Shown here piece after piece: positions 35,165 to 46,918 of a stretch of DNA of 64,000 nucleotides. The first letter of the stretch is position 1. Each line of letters begins with the position of its first letter. The position numbers were made by a program, and so were the translations under genes. Location: contig JAUPSS010000007.1 of the NCBI GenBank assembly GCA_040285825.1, positions 2,950,689 through 3,014,688 on the forward strand. The letters run 5' to 3'. This stretch comes from Eukaryota sp. TZLM1-RC (lineage: Eukaryota; Metamonada: BaSk clade). The notes under the pieces are model-generated. The model saw only the letters and a list, made by a program, of their open reading frames with translations, was not told where the DNA came from and did no database searches.

Positions 35165-37576
35165 TTTTTACGGCACATACTGGGAAAATTATCCATTGAT
35201 GCCATCAGAAGTTTTTTCGGTTATCAAAAAGAGACCTCGTGGTAAGTCTGCCGGACTTTCTGGTATTACTATTGATCATGTAAAAGCCGCGATTATTTCT
35301 TCAGAAGATTGCCTTGGTTTATTGACCAAATTTTTCAACCAAATATTATCTGGTCTACGCAAGTACCCAGAAGAATTAAGAAGTTCTCGTTTGACTGCAC
35401 TTGTCAAAAATTCAAAAATGGATGTTCGTCCTATTGCAGTCTCTGAGAGCTTACATAATATTTTTTCTGCGTGTTGCTTAAGCAGGTTCAATGAAAAAGC
35501 TAAAAAGATTTTATTACCCTTTCAATATGGTATAAATACTACAGATGGAGTCTCTTCAGCGATTTTTGCTACTGATGTCTTATTTCGTCAAAATGAATCC
35601 AATGTTTGCATGTCATTGGATTTTAGTAATGCTTTCAATTCGCTAAGTCGTCGCAGTATCCATGGTGCTCTATTGCAATATATGCCAGAATTAATACCAT
35701 ATTTTCAATCAACATATTGCACATATTCTAATTTACATTTTGGTAACAACATTTTGATTTCATCAAGTGGCGTAAAGCAAGGAGATCCGTTAGGACCTCT
35801 TTTTGTTTTGTTTGGCCATTCATCCTATTCTACTGCAAATTCAAGAGATGTTTCCTTCACTAAAAATGATTGCATATATGGATGATGTTGTGCTTATTGG
35901 TGAATTAAATATTGTGAAAAAAGCAACTGTATGTTTTAAAGAATTATTTACCAAAATTGGTCTCCGACTTAATTTACTTAAATGTGTTTTGTTATCGAAT
36001 TCTCCAGTTTCCACAATAATTGATGATATTGAAATTCAAGCCAAATTATATTCAATTGATGCTATTCGTCATTTGGGTTCGTTTTTAGGAAATAATGATG
36101 AAATTACCAAAAAATTGTTTGAAAAGTTGAACTCAATTTCTGACAAAATTGACCGAATGATGAATTTAGATATAAAAAAACACATCAAATTTACCATTAT
36201 AAGACTGTGTTTTAGTTCCAATTTTAATCATATATTTCGATCTACAAATCCTCTCGTCACTAGACCTTTGGCTCAAAAGTTTAATGAGTTACGTGCAAAA
36301 GTTCTGTCTCAATTACTGGGATGTAAAATGTTTCAAATTCCAGATCATGCTTACCTTAGTCCACAATATGGTGGTTTAGGGTGGACGAAGGCTTCTATTC
36401 TTACCTCGTGTGCTTTTGTTGGTGGATGCAGAAATGCAATCTTTGAGTTCTCCGAAAGATTTGCAGATTGGGAAGATTTATTGATGACAACGCAAAGTTC
36501 CACTGTTTTTGCATTAAATGAAGAAATTTCAAGAATTGATGTAGAAAAATGGGGTCGATGTTTTCCCCAATCATTCAATGGCAATATTCCAGAAAAAAAT
36601 GTTTTAAATTTGAAGTACACTCTTCGAACATTACAGAAAAGATTGACTGGAATGTATGAAAAAGATCTTTATAATAATATTTGCAGCTCGGCTGTTTTAA
36701 ATCAAGATCTTCACTCATTGTTATTGGAAAAGGGTGTTTGTGAAAACAAGGTGTCAGATTCTTCACTTTTTGTAACCATTGTACCACGAAGATTTGGATT
36801 GTGTGCTACTAATGAAGCATTTGTAACAAAAATGAGATTATATTTGAACATCCCCATTAACCAATTATTATCAAAAGAAAAATGTATTTGTTCGAATTCA
36901 CCTCAACTCACTTTGCGCCATGCTCTAAATTGCTCTAAATTGATAACTTATCGTTCTTCATTACATGATGCTGTTAGAGACACTGTTTTCAATATGGCAC
37001 AAACTGCAAGGATATCGTGTATCAAAGAGCCCCTGCTGAAAGAAACACTTTCTCTGAATAATTTTAGTTCTGATGATAGAGGTGATGTATACTGTGATTG
37101 GATTGATAATTCTGAAGCTATTGTTGACTTTGTCTCATGTAATGTTGCAAACGATACTTTGGTTCACAGAAGAAAACTTAATCCTGTGGCTGCTCTGGAT
37201 TTTAAAGCAAAAGAAAAACATAGAAAATATGATAAAGAAATTGAAGATGCAAATATCGATAGAAATACACAGCTGGTTTTTATTGCTTTTCCATTTTCGA
37301 TAAATGGAAGATTATCAGTTGAAGCAGAAACTTTTTTTGGATGACTTCCAAAAAAATGGTGAAAGAAAAAACAATGAAAAGATTTGATATTTTTTTATGG
37401 CGTTCACGGATTCAATTTGCCATTATTAATAGATTACCGCGGTTTTTCAATCGAATTAGAGAAGCTTTAGCTAGACAGCAAGCAAATCAAGACTTTGTAG
37501 AGGAAATCTTGGTTTAATGATAGTCGTCCCATTAGTTATGATTTAATTTAATCAAGTGTGCAAATTCAATAAATTA
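35165..37576 (+). mobile_element. Family D insertion in B, nearly continuous frame
   Basis: The best-preserved D. Frame 35196-35885 covers GKSAGLSGITIDH, motif A SLDFSNAFNSLS and motif B SSGVKQGDPLGPL. An extra T at about 35800 shifts to frame 35803-37344 (513 aa) with YMDDVVLIG, the thumb, WGRCFPQSFNGNIPEK, the knuckle CICSNSPQLTLRHALNC (CXCX9HX3C, two residues longer than in the other families), RGDVYCDWIDNSEAIVDF and AFPFSINGRL. A T-run gain near 37335 shifts the last 60 codons, ending FVEEILV at 37516. TSD attttgccaaaa (35153-35164 and 37577-37588); the empty site is at about 57680. Confidence 0.9.
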
Positions 37577-38325
37577 ATTTTGCCAAAACAATCTGTTGAA
37601 ATTTCTGCCAGTTCTTCTCTTTACAATCATTTCAAAATCATCCAAAAAACGTAAAGCAGTTGGTGCAAGTGAACCAAAAAGGGAAAATACAAATGGATAC
37701 AAATTGTATTTTGCATGCTGTAGACTGGCCAATTTGGACAAAGGTTCATTGTATTTTTTGAATTTAAAATTTTCAGCATTTGAAAGGGGATTATGAATTT
37801 CAGAATTAACAAGCCTTTCATTTGAGGCATTACAAGGATCAACAGACATTACATCCAATAAAATGAAGCTTCCATCTAATCCAGGTAATATGACATCACC
37901 TCTATTATTCTTATGAAAATCATTTTCAGCATCAAACAAATTTGACAACAGAGGTTCCAAGAAGGATTCAATTCTATGAGATTTACACATACAATATAAC
38001 TGGTCTCTTACAGCATCATGAACCTTGCTTCTAAAAGTAATAAAATGTTTACAATTTAACAAATGAGTAGTTGTTGTAATTTCTCGAGAACATTTACAAA
38101 TTAAATTATGAGGTAAATTATCAGGCCAGATAAAGGAACGAAATCTCATATTCAGAGTCCAAGCAGAATCTGATAAGAGAGTACCATAAACTTGTGGAAT
38201 TGTTGTTACTAAGGCAGAAGAAGTACTGTCACACATATCTTGTAAAAGATTTGCAAAAGCGGGATTCTTTTTCTTGGCCAAGCCAAGTCTAACATCAAAA
38301 TCCAAGCTTTCAAAAATCTTTGACA

Positions 38326-39989
38326 AGAATTCCAAAAAATGTGAAAATTATCAAAATCCATCTACTTCTTATTCTGTAACTGCCGCTGCTGCTGAATTAA
38401 ATAATTTAGAATTTAATTTACCTCCCAAACATGAGTGCACTGCAGAAGACAATGATGCAGTGATGTTAGACATTTGTAGTGAAGCAGGTCAAATTGATAA
38501 TTGTGCTATTTGTAAAGAAAAAGCTGAAAGATATATTTTAAAAAATAATTTATATGTATGCCATGTTTGCTCCTCACTTGATACACTACGGCCTCCATGT
38601 AAGATTCCGAATGTTCTTAGTCCCAAGGCTTCCATTCCCTTTTCTGTTGCGTTTAGAACATTCAGTCTTGCTTTGAAAAAAGGAGAATGGGATGTTTTTT
38701 CTATTTGGAAATTCTTCCTTGAACAAAAATCAGGTTCTCGTCCCCAAAAGGTTTTCACTCCAAAAAAACAACCCAAGAATAAGACTGTACGAAAACTTTT
38801 GCTACGTGGGAGATATGGTTCAGGGAAAAACGCTCTGTTTTCATCTGATCTTGCTCCTGTGACTGATGAAACTGTAAATCAATTAGTAGATCTGCATCCA
38901 GCTGAATTTCTTAATTTGGATAATCCATCTGCTTCACAATTTTGGAAACAAAATCCACTTTCTGAAAAAGAAGTTGAAACTGCCATTTTTCGTCTTCCAT
39001 CTGGAAAAGCTCCAGGTCCATCTGGAATAACTTTTGATATGCTGAAATCTGTGTGCCGCCAAAATTCCTTTATTATTAAAGATTTATGTTCCTTTTTTCA
39101 AGATGTTTTGACAATGAAAATTGTTCCACCCAAAGAATTAAGTGCATCACGGTTAGTGGCTTTAACTAAACCTAATGGAAAAGTTCGCCCAATTGCTATA
39201 GGTGAAGCCATTTATCGCCTGATGTCTTCAGTAATTTTTAACCGAGTTTCAACAAAAGCTAAAGAATACTTTTCTCCATTCCAATATGGAATCAAAACCA
39301 TAGATGGAGCTTCAGTTGCGGCTTTGACATCTGATCTTTTTTTCAATTGTCACGAAAATAGTTGCATTTTTAATCTTGATTTCAAAAATGCTTTCAAGAT
39401 CAAATTTCAAGTCAGAGATCAAATCCATGCAATGTGTAATTCCTATCATATTGAATCTTTTGTAGAACCTTTGTTGAGGTCTCTTGATATAAATGAAAGC
39501 GTAAGAGATTCAGAATATGGAAAACGACGTGCTGATGTTGTTGTGCCCTCGTTTGATGATGTCATGAATGTTGTTGATGTCGTAACAGTGGATGTATGCA
39601 AGAAAAATGCCTTGAAAAATGCTCAATCCGAAGTATCCCCCCTTGATGACTCCGAATTGTACAAACGGAAAAAGTATGCAAATCCTTTAAAAGAATTGAA
39701 ACATGTTCGCCATGTAGATTACCAAATTTGCCCATTTGCTATATCGTTGTATGGTCGTCTTGGAAAAACTGCTTTGAATTTTATTTATGATTTTGAAAAT
39801 CTTGTGAAAAAAAGAATGAATAAGCGTTTTGATCGTGGCTTGTGGCTAAAGCGTATTGTTTTTACTATTTTCAAATCAATTCCTAAAATGATTTCGAAAG
39901 CTTTAATGTCTGTCAGTGCACATTATGAAAACATTGCTGCTGTAAGGTTTGATGGTGTGGAAGCTTGTTTTGAAGATATTGACTTTTAG
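38326..39989 (+). pseudogene. Accidental in-frame fusion of C N-terminal half to C nuclease end
   Basis: A single open frame runs from B antisense sequence (start codon as early as 38274), through the C zinc ribbon and RT fingers to motif A (NLDFKNAF), and then straight into the nested C copy: QVRDQIHAMCNSYHIESF, RADVVVPSFDDVMNVVD and CFEDIDF, stop at 39987-39989. The junction is in frame because of 12-13 filler bases (gatcaaatttca). The product would have the zinc ribbon, part of the RT without motif B or YMDD, no complete knuckle, and a whole nuclease region. Whether it is transcribed is unknown. Confidence 0.75.
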
Positions 39990-40027
39990 ACTGTGGTTTT
40001 GAAAATAAATTAAAATGAAATTAAAAA
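39398..40027 (+). mobile_element. Family C 3' fragment nested in C, same orientation
   Basis: This 0.63 kb C copy begins, after about a dozen unmatched bases, at QVRDQIHAMCNSYHIESF and runs to the stop at 39989 and the tail aaaataaattaaaatgaaatt plus A. The TSD aaaaatgctttcaa (39384-39397 and 40028-40041) splits RT motif A of the host C. The homologous C at 58421-62670 is uninterrupted there (about 59480-59500). Private changes: NFIYDFEN for NFIDDFEN, and WLKRIV for WLNRIV. Confidence 0.9.
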
Positions 40028-42185
40028 AAAAATGCTTTCAATTCAGTGAAAAGAGATTCAATTTGGAAAGAAATCAAATCAAATTTTCCTGAACTCGAAA
40101 CCTTTTTTTATAGGTTTTATGGTAATTCATCTGATTTAATTTTTAATTCTTATAATCTTGATTCTTTATCAGGAGTTAAACAAGGAGACCCTTTAGGTCC
40201 TTTTCTTTTTTTGTCTTGCAATTCACCCAATTTTGAAAAAAATTAAAAGAAGAAAATTCTGACCTTCAAGTGGTAGCCTACATGGATGACATTTCTTGTA
40301 TTGGTCCAGAAAGTACAATTAATAGGGTTGCTAATGAAGCTGCTACATTATACCAATCCATAGGTCTTGAGTTGAATGTTCAAAAATGTTTTTGTATTTC
40401 TAGGAAAAATGTAAAGTTAATAATTAATTCCCTTGAAGTTCCATATATTGATTATACTTCAACTAGTTTCTGCTTTCTTGGTTGCTATTTAGGTTCCGCC
40501 GAAAAAACACTTGATAGCCTTGAAAATTATTTAAATTCAATTAAAAAGAGCTAGAAGTCATAAAGACTCTTGAATTGGAAAAACATCTTAAGTTTTTTTC
40601 TTTTGAAAATTTGTTATGCTGGAAAAATTACACATTTACTGAGATCATTACCTCCATCCCTAACTTACAATTTTTGTAGACAATTTAACAAAATACGTAC
40701 CCAATTTTTGGCTTATTTAATTTCTGTTGATCCATCAATTTTGAAAAATCATATTTTTTCTGATGTTCAACTTGGCGGTGTTGGATTCAATTCATCAAAA
40801 TATTTGACCAAAGCTGCATTTATTGGTGGTGGAAAAAATTTTGTATTTGAATTCTCCAGAAGATATCCTTTTGCCGAAAATCTTCTTGAAACTACAAATA
40901 GCCTATTCCTCGATAACTTAAGAGAAGAAATTTCCAGTTTATCTCCGGACTTATGGCAATCATGTTTCCCCATATCCATTCAAGAAATTCCAGACAGAAG
41001 TTTGTATTCATTAAAATTTGCGTTGAAAAAGCTCCAACGACATCTTTTGAAAAAATTTGAAAGAAAGGATTTTATTGTTCGACTTAGCACGGCTAAGAAA
41101 GAAAATCCTGCTTTTGCCAATTTTTTGATTGATTTGAAGGACAGTTCATCTGCAGTTTTGATAAATCAAATTCCCCAGATTTATGGTCTATTTTTGAATG
41201 ACGACCAATGGACCACTGCTATGAGAATGCGTTGTTATTTATGGCCTTGTAATTTGCCCAATGATTTGTTTTGCAAATGTGGAGCTGGTTTGACATTATC
41301 ACATTTATTTAATTGTAATAGATTTATTTCCTATCGTTCTACGTTGCATGATGCAGTCAGAGATCAAATCCATGCAATGTGTAATTCCTATCATATTGAA
41401 TCTTTTGTAGAACCTTTGTTGAGGTCTCTTGATATAAATGAAAGCGTAAGAGATTCAGAATATGGAAAACGACGTGCTGATGTTGTTGTGCCCTCGTTTG
41501 ATGATGTCATGAATGTTGTTGATGTCGTAACAGTGGATGTTTGCAAGAAAAATGCCTTGAAAAATGCTCAATCCGAAGTATCCCCCTTGATGACTCCGAA
41601 TTGTACAAACGGAAAAAGTATGCAAATCCTTTAAAAAGAATTGAAACATGTTCGCCATGTAGATTACCAAATTTGCCCATTTGCTATATCGTTGTATGGT
41701 CGTCTTGGAAAAACTGCTATGAATTTTATTGATGATTTTGAAAATCTTGTGAAAAGAAGAATGAATAAGCGTTTTGATCGTCGCTTGTGGCTAAATCGTA
41801 TTGTTTTTACTATTTTCAAATCAATTCCCAAAATGATTTCGAAAGCTTTGATGTCTGTCAGTGCACATTACGAAGAAATTGCTGTTGTGAGGTTTGATGG
41901 TGTGGAAGCTTGTTTTGAAGATATTGACTTTTAGACTGTAGTTTAATAATAAATTAAAATTTTTCAAAAAAAAATCTTTGACAATTTTTGTTGAAGCTTT
42001 TTACAGCAAAACTGTAAATTAAAAAGAGATCGGTTTGGAATTTCTTGAATTGATTGAGGAAAACATTTGGTCCAAATTTGTGGCGGCAATTTTTCAAGTT
42101 CACAAGATAACTCATACAAATAGGGACTGCAATTGGGAACTAACAGATGAGAATCATCAGGAAATCTACGAGAAAATTCATAAAT

Positions 42186-42272
42186 TTTTTTTTGAAAAAT
42201 TTTAATTTATTATTAAACTACAGTCTAAAAGTCAATATCTTCAAAACAAGCTTCCACACATAAATATATCCG
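42186..42272 (-). mobile_element. Family C micro-insertion in minus-strand B
   Basis: This is the mirror-image match of the 88 bp insertion at 26038-26125: reversed A tail, C 3' UTR, GVEACFEDIDF codons and the same extra bases (read here as ataaatatatccg). TSD attcataaat at 42176-42185 and 42273-42282. It interrupts the B block for NFIYEFSRRFPDD. A shared filler and breakpoint mean that it was copied by duplication of the surrounding B, not inserted twice. Confidence 0.85.
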
Positions 42273-42849
42273 ATTCATAAATAAAATTTTTGCCACCACC
42301 CAAGAATGCTGATTGACACAAAATTGAAGATTTAGTAAATCCAATACCCCCAAATTTGCTGAAGAAAATAAGTGACTTTTCAACATTCCTGGTTCTACAT
42401 CCAATAAATCAGCAAAAAATTCTGTTCTCAATGAATTGAATGAACGACAAAAATCTAATGCTATGGAAGGAGCACAAGATCTCAAAATGTGGGTTATTCT
42501 CCCAGTGTAGCAAATTTTAAGCATGAAAAATTTAATATGCTTTTCTATATCTAAAGAAGAAATTGAATCAAGTTCAATTTTCATTTTTTCCAAAATAACT
42601 TGCAATTCATTCTGAATTTGAGGCACATTTCCTAACCAACAACCAAGGAACTTAAAAGCATCACTACTATAATTAGTAAAAGGGACAATAGAATCGTTTA
42701 TCACGAGGTCTTGAGCAGAAGAGCCAATCAGAAGGCATTTGCTGGCATTAAGATGAAGCCCAATATTTTCATATGAATCGGCAATTTCTTGAGCAACCAA
42801 TTCTAGTAAATCAAATGAACCAATCAAGGATATATCATCCATATAAGCA

Positions 42850-44148
42850 TTGTCGCATTTTTAATGAACAAAGAACTAATTTTTTAGCAAAATTATTGGA
42901 AATTGATGCATCTCAGTTACGAAGCCACATTTTTTGTGGTACAAATTTTGGTGGTGTTGATTTTCATAAGTCAAGCTACCTTTGTAAAGCTGCCTTTATT
43001 GGAGGTGGAAAGAATTTTATTTATGAATTTGTGAATCGTTTTCCTGAAAAAATTCATCTCATTGAAAATTGTGGCAGCTCCTATCTTATTTCTTTGCAAC
43101 AGGAAATTGAAACTCTTTCACCCAATATTTGGGCTAAATGTTTCCCCTCTGATATTGTGGAACTTCCTTCAAGAAGCTTGCTCTCCTTACCATTGACTTT
43201 TGCAAAATTGCAGAAAAAAATTTTGAAAGTTTTAGAAAACTTGGATTATATTGTACGTCTTAGCTTGGCTAAGGAAAAAAATCCCGTTTTTGCAAACTTT
43301 TTGATTGATCTTGAAGACAGTTGCACAAGTTGCTTAATCTCCCAAATTCCCAACATTTACGGCCTTCTACTTAATGATCACCAATGGACCACTGCAATGA
43401 GATTGAGATGTTTTCTATGGCCTTGTTCATTGCCAAATGATTTAATTTGTCGATGCAAGAGTGTTGTTACGCTTTCCCATATTTTAAACTGTAAGTATTT
43501 CATAACTTATCGCTCACTTGTTCATGACTCAGTTCGTGATCAATTATATGCCATGTGCAAAAGTTTCAATATAGAGGCATTTATTGAGCCACTAGTACGT
43601 AAGCTGTCTTCAGATCAAACTGATGATTCCTTTGGTAAAAGAAGGGCAGATTTAGTAGCTCCAGGGATCGATGGTGTTCTCAATGTTGTAGACGTTGTCT
43701 CAGTGGATGTTTGCAAAAATTCTGCTGCTCGTTTAGTGTATTCCGCTGACTCGCCGTTATCTAACGCCGAAAAAAAGAAGATAAAAAAATATGAAGAACC
43801 TTTGGCACAGTTAGGTAGAGTGGAACATGTGAAATATCAGTTTGTGCCGTTTGCAATTTCTCTTTTTGGCAATATTGGACCTTCAGGCTTGCACTTTTGG
43901 AAAATTTTAAAAAGTGTTACTGAATAGGTCTGGTAAAACAATGAACTCCACTTTCTGGTTAAATAGAATTGTTTTTTGCATTTTCAAGTCTATTCCTACA
44001 ATGATTTCAAAGGCACTTTTAGCTATCGGTGTAGAATATGAACGTAATGCTGTGAGTAGGTTCAGCAATAGTGACGCTTGTTTGGAGGATATTGAATTCT
44101 AGATGGTTATTTTTTTATCTCAATAAATATTCCAGTTTTTTAAAAAAA
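42850..44148 (+). mobile_element. Family F element, 5'-truncated in the RT thumb
   Basis: The F coding sequence starts at CRIFNEQRTNFLAKLLEID near 42850 and continues to 43927: GGVDFHKSSYLCKAAFIGGGK, IWAKCFPSDIVELPSRSL, the knuckle CRCKSVVTLSHILNC, and RADLVAPGIDGVLNVVDVV. A one-base change near 43905 shifts to 43914-44102, which ends CLEDIEF. The 3' UTR carries ctcaataaatatt and an A run. TSD atataagca at 42841-42849 and 44149-44157, inside the B YMDD region. F is closest to E in layout and in the TSD-side truncation point. A second F copy is at 59864-61098. Confidence 0.9.
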
Positions 44149-44311
44149 ATATAAGCAACTATTTTTATAGAAGGGTATTTTTGCTTAATGATATTTAAAG
44201 TTTTGTGAATAGCTAAACAAAACAATAATGGACCTAAAGGGTCACCTTGCTTCACACCAGAAGATGATTTAAGACCAAATGAATTAAAAATTAAATCTGA
44301 TTCTTTCCCAT

Positions 44312-45540
44312 TTATCTCTTTCTCGTTTGCTGGCATCAATTGTCTTCGATCGTGTCAAAGACAAAGCTTCTACATTTTTAAATCCTCATCAATTTGGAAT
44401 CAAAACAATTGATGGTGCTTCTGTTGCTGCTATTGCCTCTGATACCTTTTTTAATGCAGAGGAAAATAATTTTATTTTTAATCTCGACTTTAAAAATGCT
44501 TTTAATTCTGTAAAGCGAGAAGCAATTTTTGAAGTTATTAAATCTGATTTTCCTGAGCTATCGAGTTTTTTCTACCATTTTTATGGTAAAGAATCAGATT
44601 TAATTTTTAATTCATTTGCTCTTAAATCATCTTCTGGTGTGAAGCAAGGTGACCCTTTAGGTCCATTATTGTTTTGTTTAGCTATTCACAAAACTTTAAA
44701 TATCATTAAGCAAAAATACCCTTCTATAAAAATAGTTGCTTATATGGATGATATATCCTTGATTGGTTCATTTGATTTACTAGAATTGGTTGCTCAAGAA
44801 ATTGCCGATTCATATGAAAATATTGGGCTTCATCTTAATGCCAGCAAATGCCTTCTGATTGGCTCTTCTGCTCAAGACCTCGTGATAAACGATTCTATTG
44901 TCCCTTTTACTAATTATAGTAGTGATGCTTTTAAGTTCCTTGGTTGTTGGTTAGAAATGTGCCTCAAATTCAGAATGAATTGCAAGTTATTTTTGGAAAA
45001 AAATGAAAATTGAACTTGATTCAATTTCTTCTTTAGATATAGAAAAGCATATTAAATTTTTTATGCTTAAAATTTGCTACACTGGGAGAATAACCCACAT
45101 TTTGAGATCTTGTGCTCCTTCCATAGCATTAGATTTTTGTCGTTCTTTTAATTCATTGAGAACAGAATTTTTTGCTGATTTATTGGATGTAGAACCAGGA
45201 ATGTTGAAAAGCCATTTATTTTCTTCAGCAAATTTGGGGGTATTGGATTTACTAAATCTTCAATTTTGTGTCAATCAGCATTCTTGGGTGGTGGCAAAAA
45301 TTTTATTTATGAATTTTCTCGTAGATTTCCTGATGATTCCCATCTGTTAGTCCCCAATTGTAGTCCCTATTTGTATGAGTTATCTTGTGAACTTGAAAAA
45401 TTACCGCCACAAATTTGGACCAAATGCTTTCCTCAATCAATTCAAGAAATTCCAAACCGATCTCTATTTAATTTACAGTTTTGCTGTAAAAAGCTTCAAC
45501 AAAAATTGTCAAAGATTTTTGAAAGCTTGGATTTTGATGT
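44312..45540 (+). pseudogene. Family B, RT and thumb part of a B inserted in B
   Basis: Plus-strand B starts at LSRLLASIVFDRVKDK. The frame 44327-45013 has FGIKTIDGASVAAIASD, motif A NLDFKNAFNSVKR, SSGVKQGDPLGP, YMDDISLIG and the start of the thumb. A G lost near 44953 and an A gained near 45000 shift it to 45003-45350, then a lost G near 45240 shifts it to 45266 onward, ending at SLDFDV at 45540. The left TSD gattctttcccat (44299-44311) recurs at 63624-63636, showing that the host B minus strand was opened here and that everything from 44312 to 63623 entered or grew at this one site. Confidence 0.85.
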
Positions 45541-46024
45541 CATATTACCTGGATTAGATGGAAGCTTCATTTTATTGGATGTAATGTCTGTTGATCCTTG
45601 TAATGCCTCAAATGAAAGGCTTGTTAATTCTGAAATTCATAATCCCCTTTCAAATGCTGAAAATTTTAAATTCAAAAAATACAATGAACCTTTGTCCAAA
45701 TTGGCCAGTCTACAGCATGCAAAATACAATTTGTATCCATTTGTATTTTCCCTTTTTGGTTCACTTGCACCAACTGCTTTACGTTTTTTGGATGATTTTG
45801 AAATGATTGTAAAGAGAAGAACTGGGAGAAATTTCAACAAATTGTTTTGGCAAAATAGAATTGTGTTTTCTATTTTTAAGGGGATGTTGAAGATGGTTTC
45901 TGATGCTTTGCTTTCTCTTGGATCTCACTATGAGAGAGTTGCATCTAGTGTTTTTGTTTTGGGAGAGATGGATTTTTTAGATGTTGATTTATAGGTTTTG
46001 AATAAAATTAAATTTAAAAAAAAA
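45541..46024 (+). mobile_element. Family B 3' fragment nested in B
   Basis: A truncated B beginning inside the nuclease motif (ILPGLDGSFILLD) runs to DFLDVDL at 45992 and the tail gaataaaattaaattt plus A. It is bounded by tggattttgatgt at 45528-45540 and 46025-46037. The frame happens to stay open across the junction, so 45266-45994 reads as one 242 aa product lacking the knuckle. Confidence 0.8.
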
Positions 46025-46918
46025 TGGATTTTGATGTTAGACTTGGCTTGGCCAAGAAAAAGAATCCCGCTTTTGCAAATCTTTTACAAGATATGTGTGA
46101 CAGTACTTCTTCTGCCTTAGTAACAACAATTCCACAAGTTTATGGTACTCTCTTATCCGATTCTGCTTGGACTCTGAATATGAGATTTCGTTCCTTTATC
46201 TGGCCTGATAATTTACCTCATAATTTAATTTGTAAATGTTCTCGAGAAATTACAACTACTCATTTGTTAAATTGTAAACATTTTATTACTTTTAGCAGCA
46301 AGGTTCATGATGCTGTAAGAGACCAGTTATATTGTATGTGTAAATCTCATAGAATTGAATCCTTCTTGGAACCTCTGTTGTCAAATCTGTTTGATGCTGA
46401 AAATGATTTTCATAAGAATAATAGAGGTGATGTCATATTACCTGGATTAGATGGAAGCTTCATTTTATTGGATGTAATGTCTGTTGATCCTTGTAATGCC
46501 TCAAATGAAAGGCTTGTTAATTCTGAAATTCATAATCCCCTTTCAAATGCTGAAAATTTTAAATTCAAAAAATACAATGAACCTTTGTCCAAATTGGCCA
46601 GTCTACAGCATGCAAAATACAATTTGTATCCATTTGTATTTTCCCTTTTTGGTTCACTTGCACCAACTGCTTTACGTTTTTTGGATGATTTTGAAATGAT
46701 TGTAAAGAGAAGAACTGGGAGAAATTTCAACAGATTGTTTTGGCAAAATAGAATTGTGTTTTCTATTTTTAAGGGGATGTTGAAGATGGTTTCTGATGCT
46801 TTGCTTTCTCTTGGATCTCACTATGAGAGAGTTGCATCTAGTGTTTTTGTTTTGGGAGAGATGGATTTTTTAGATGTTGATTTATAGGTTTTGAATAAAA
46901 TTAAATTTAAAAAAAAAA
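46025..46918 (+). repeat. 894 bp B 3' unit, first of a tandem pair
   Basis: One open frame, 46024-46887 (287 aa), carries DFDVRLGLAKKKNPAF, the knuckle CKCSREITTTHLLNC, FITFSSKVHDAVRDQ, RGDVILPGLDG and DFLDVDL, then the tail and A run. The next copy starts with the same tggattttgatg at 46919. Both copies share the private change FSSK (other B copies: FRSK), so one copied the other. Confidence 0.85.

Larger units (their letters stand above)
38326..41969 (+). mobile_element. Family C element, longest copy, with a nested C insertion
   Basis: It starts inside the N-terminal region (KKCENYQNPSTSYSVTAAA) and holds the zinc ribbon CAIC...CHVC, RPPCKIPNVLSPKASIPF, LLLRGRYGSGKNALF and GKAPGPSGITFDMLK, then motif A NLDFKNAF at 39397, where a second C is inserted (39398-40027). 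The rest continues 40028-41969: YGNSSDLIF, motif B, VVAYMDDISCIG, the thumb, FVFEFSRRYPFAEN, knuckle, RADVVVPSFDD and CFEDIDF at 41934. Frame breaks occur at runs near 40206, 40550, 40590, 41583 and 41633. The TSD aaaaatctttgaca (38312-38325, 41970-41983) is in B. No CCHC knuckle is visible in what remains of the N-terminus. Confidence 0.88.
33565..44311 (-). pseudogene. Family B host element (minus strand), broken into many blocks; left part
   Basis: A minus-strand B starts with its T-rich 3' tail at 33565. Its blocks are 33565-33710, 35121-35164, 37577-38325, 41970-42185, 42273-42849 and 44149-44311. Read together they give the C-terminus, RLE (RGDVILPGLDG), knuckle, thumb and YMDDISLIG up to SDLIFNSFGLKSSSGVKQGDP. 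A 3-base gain makes the knuckle CKCSREITTTTHLLNC. The continuation is at 63624-64000 after a long B insertion. The inserted E, D, C, C, F and B each leave a TSD, so this B arrived first. The largest block (37577-38325; frame 38335-37574) is otherwise open. Confidence 0.82.
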
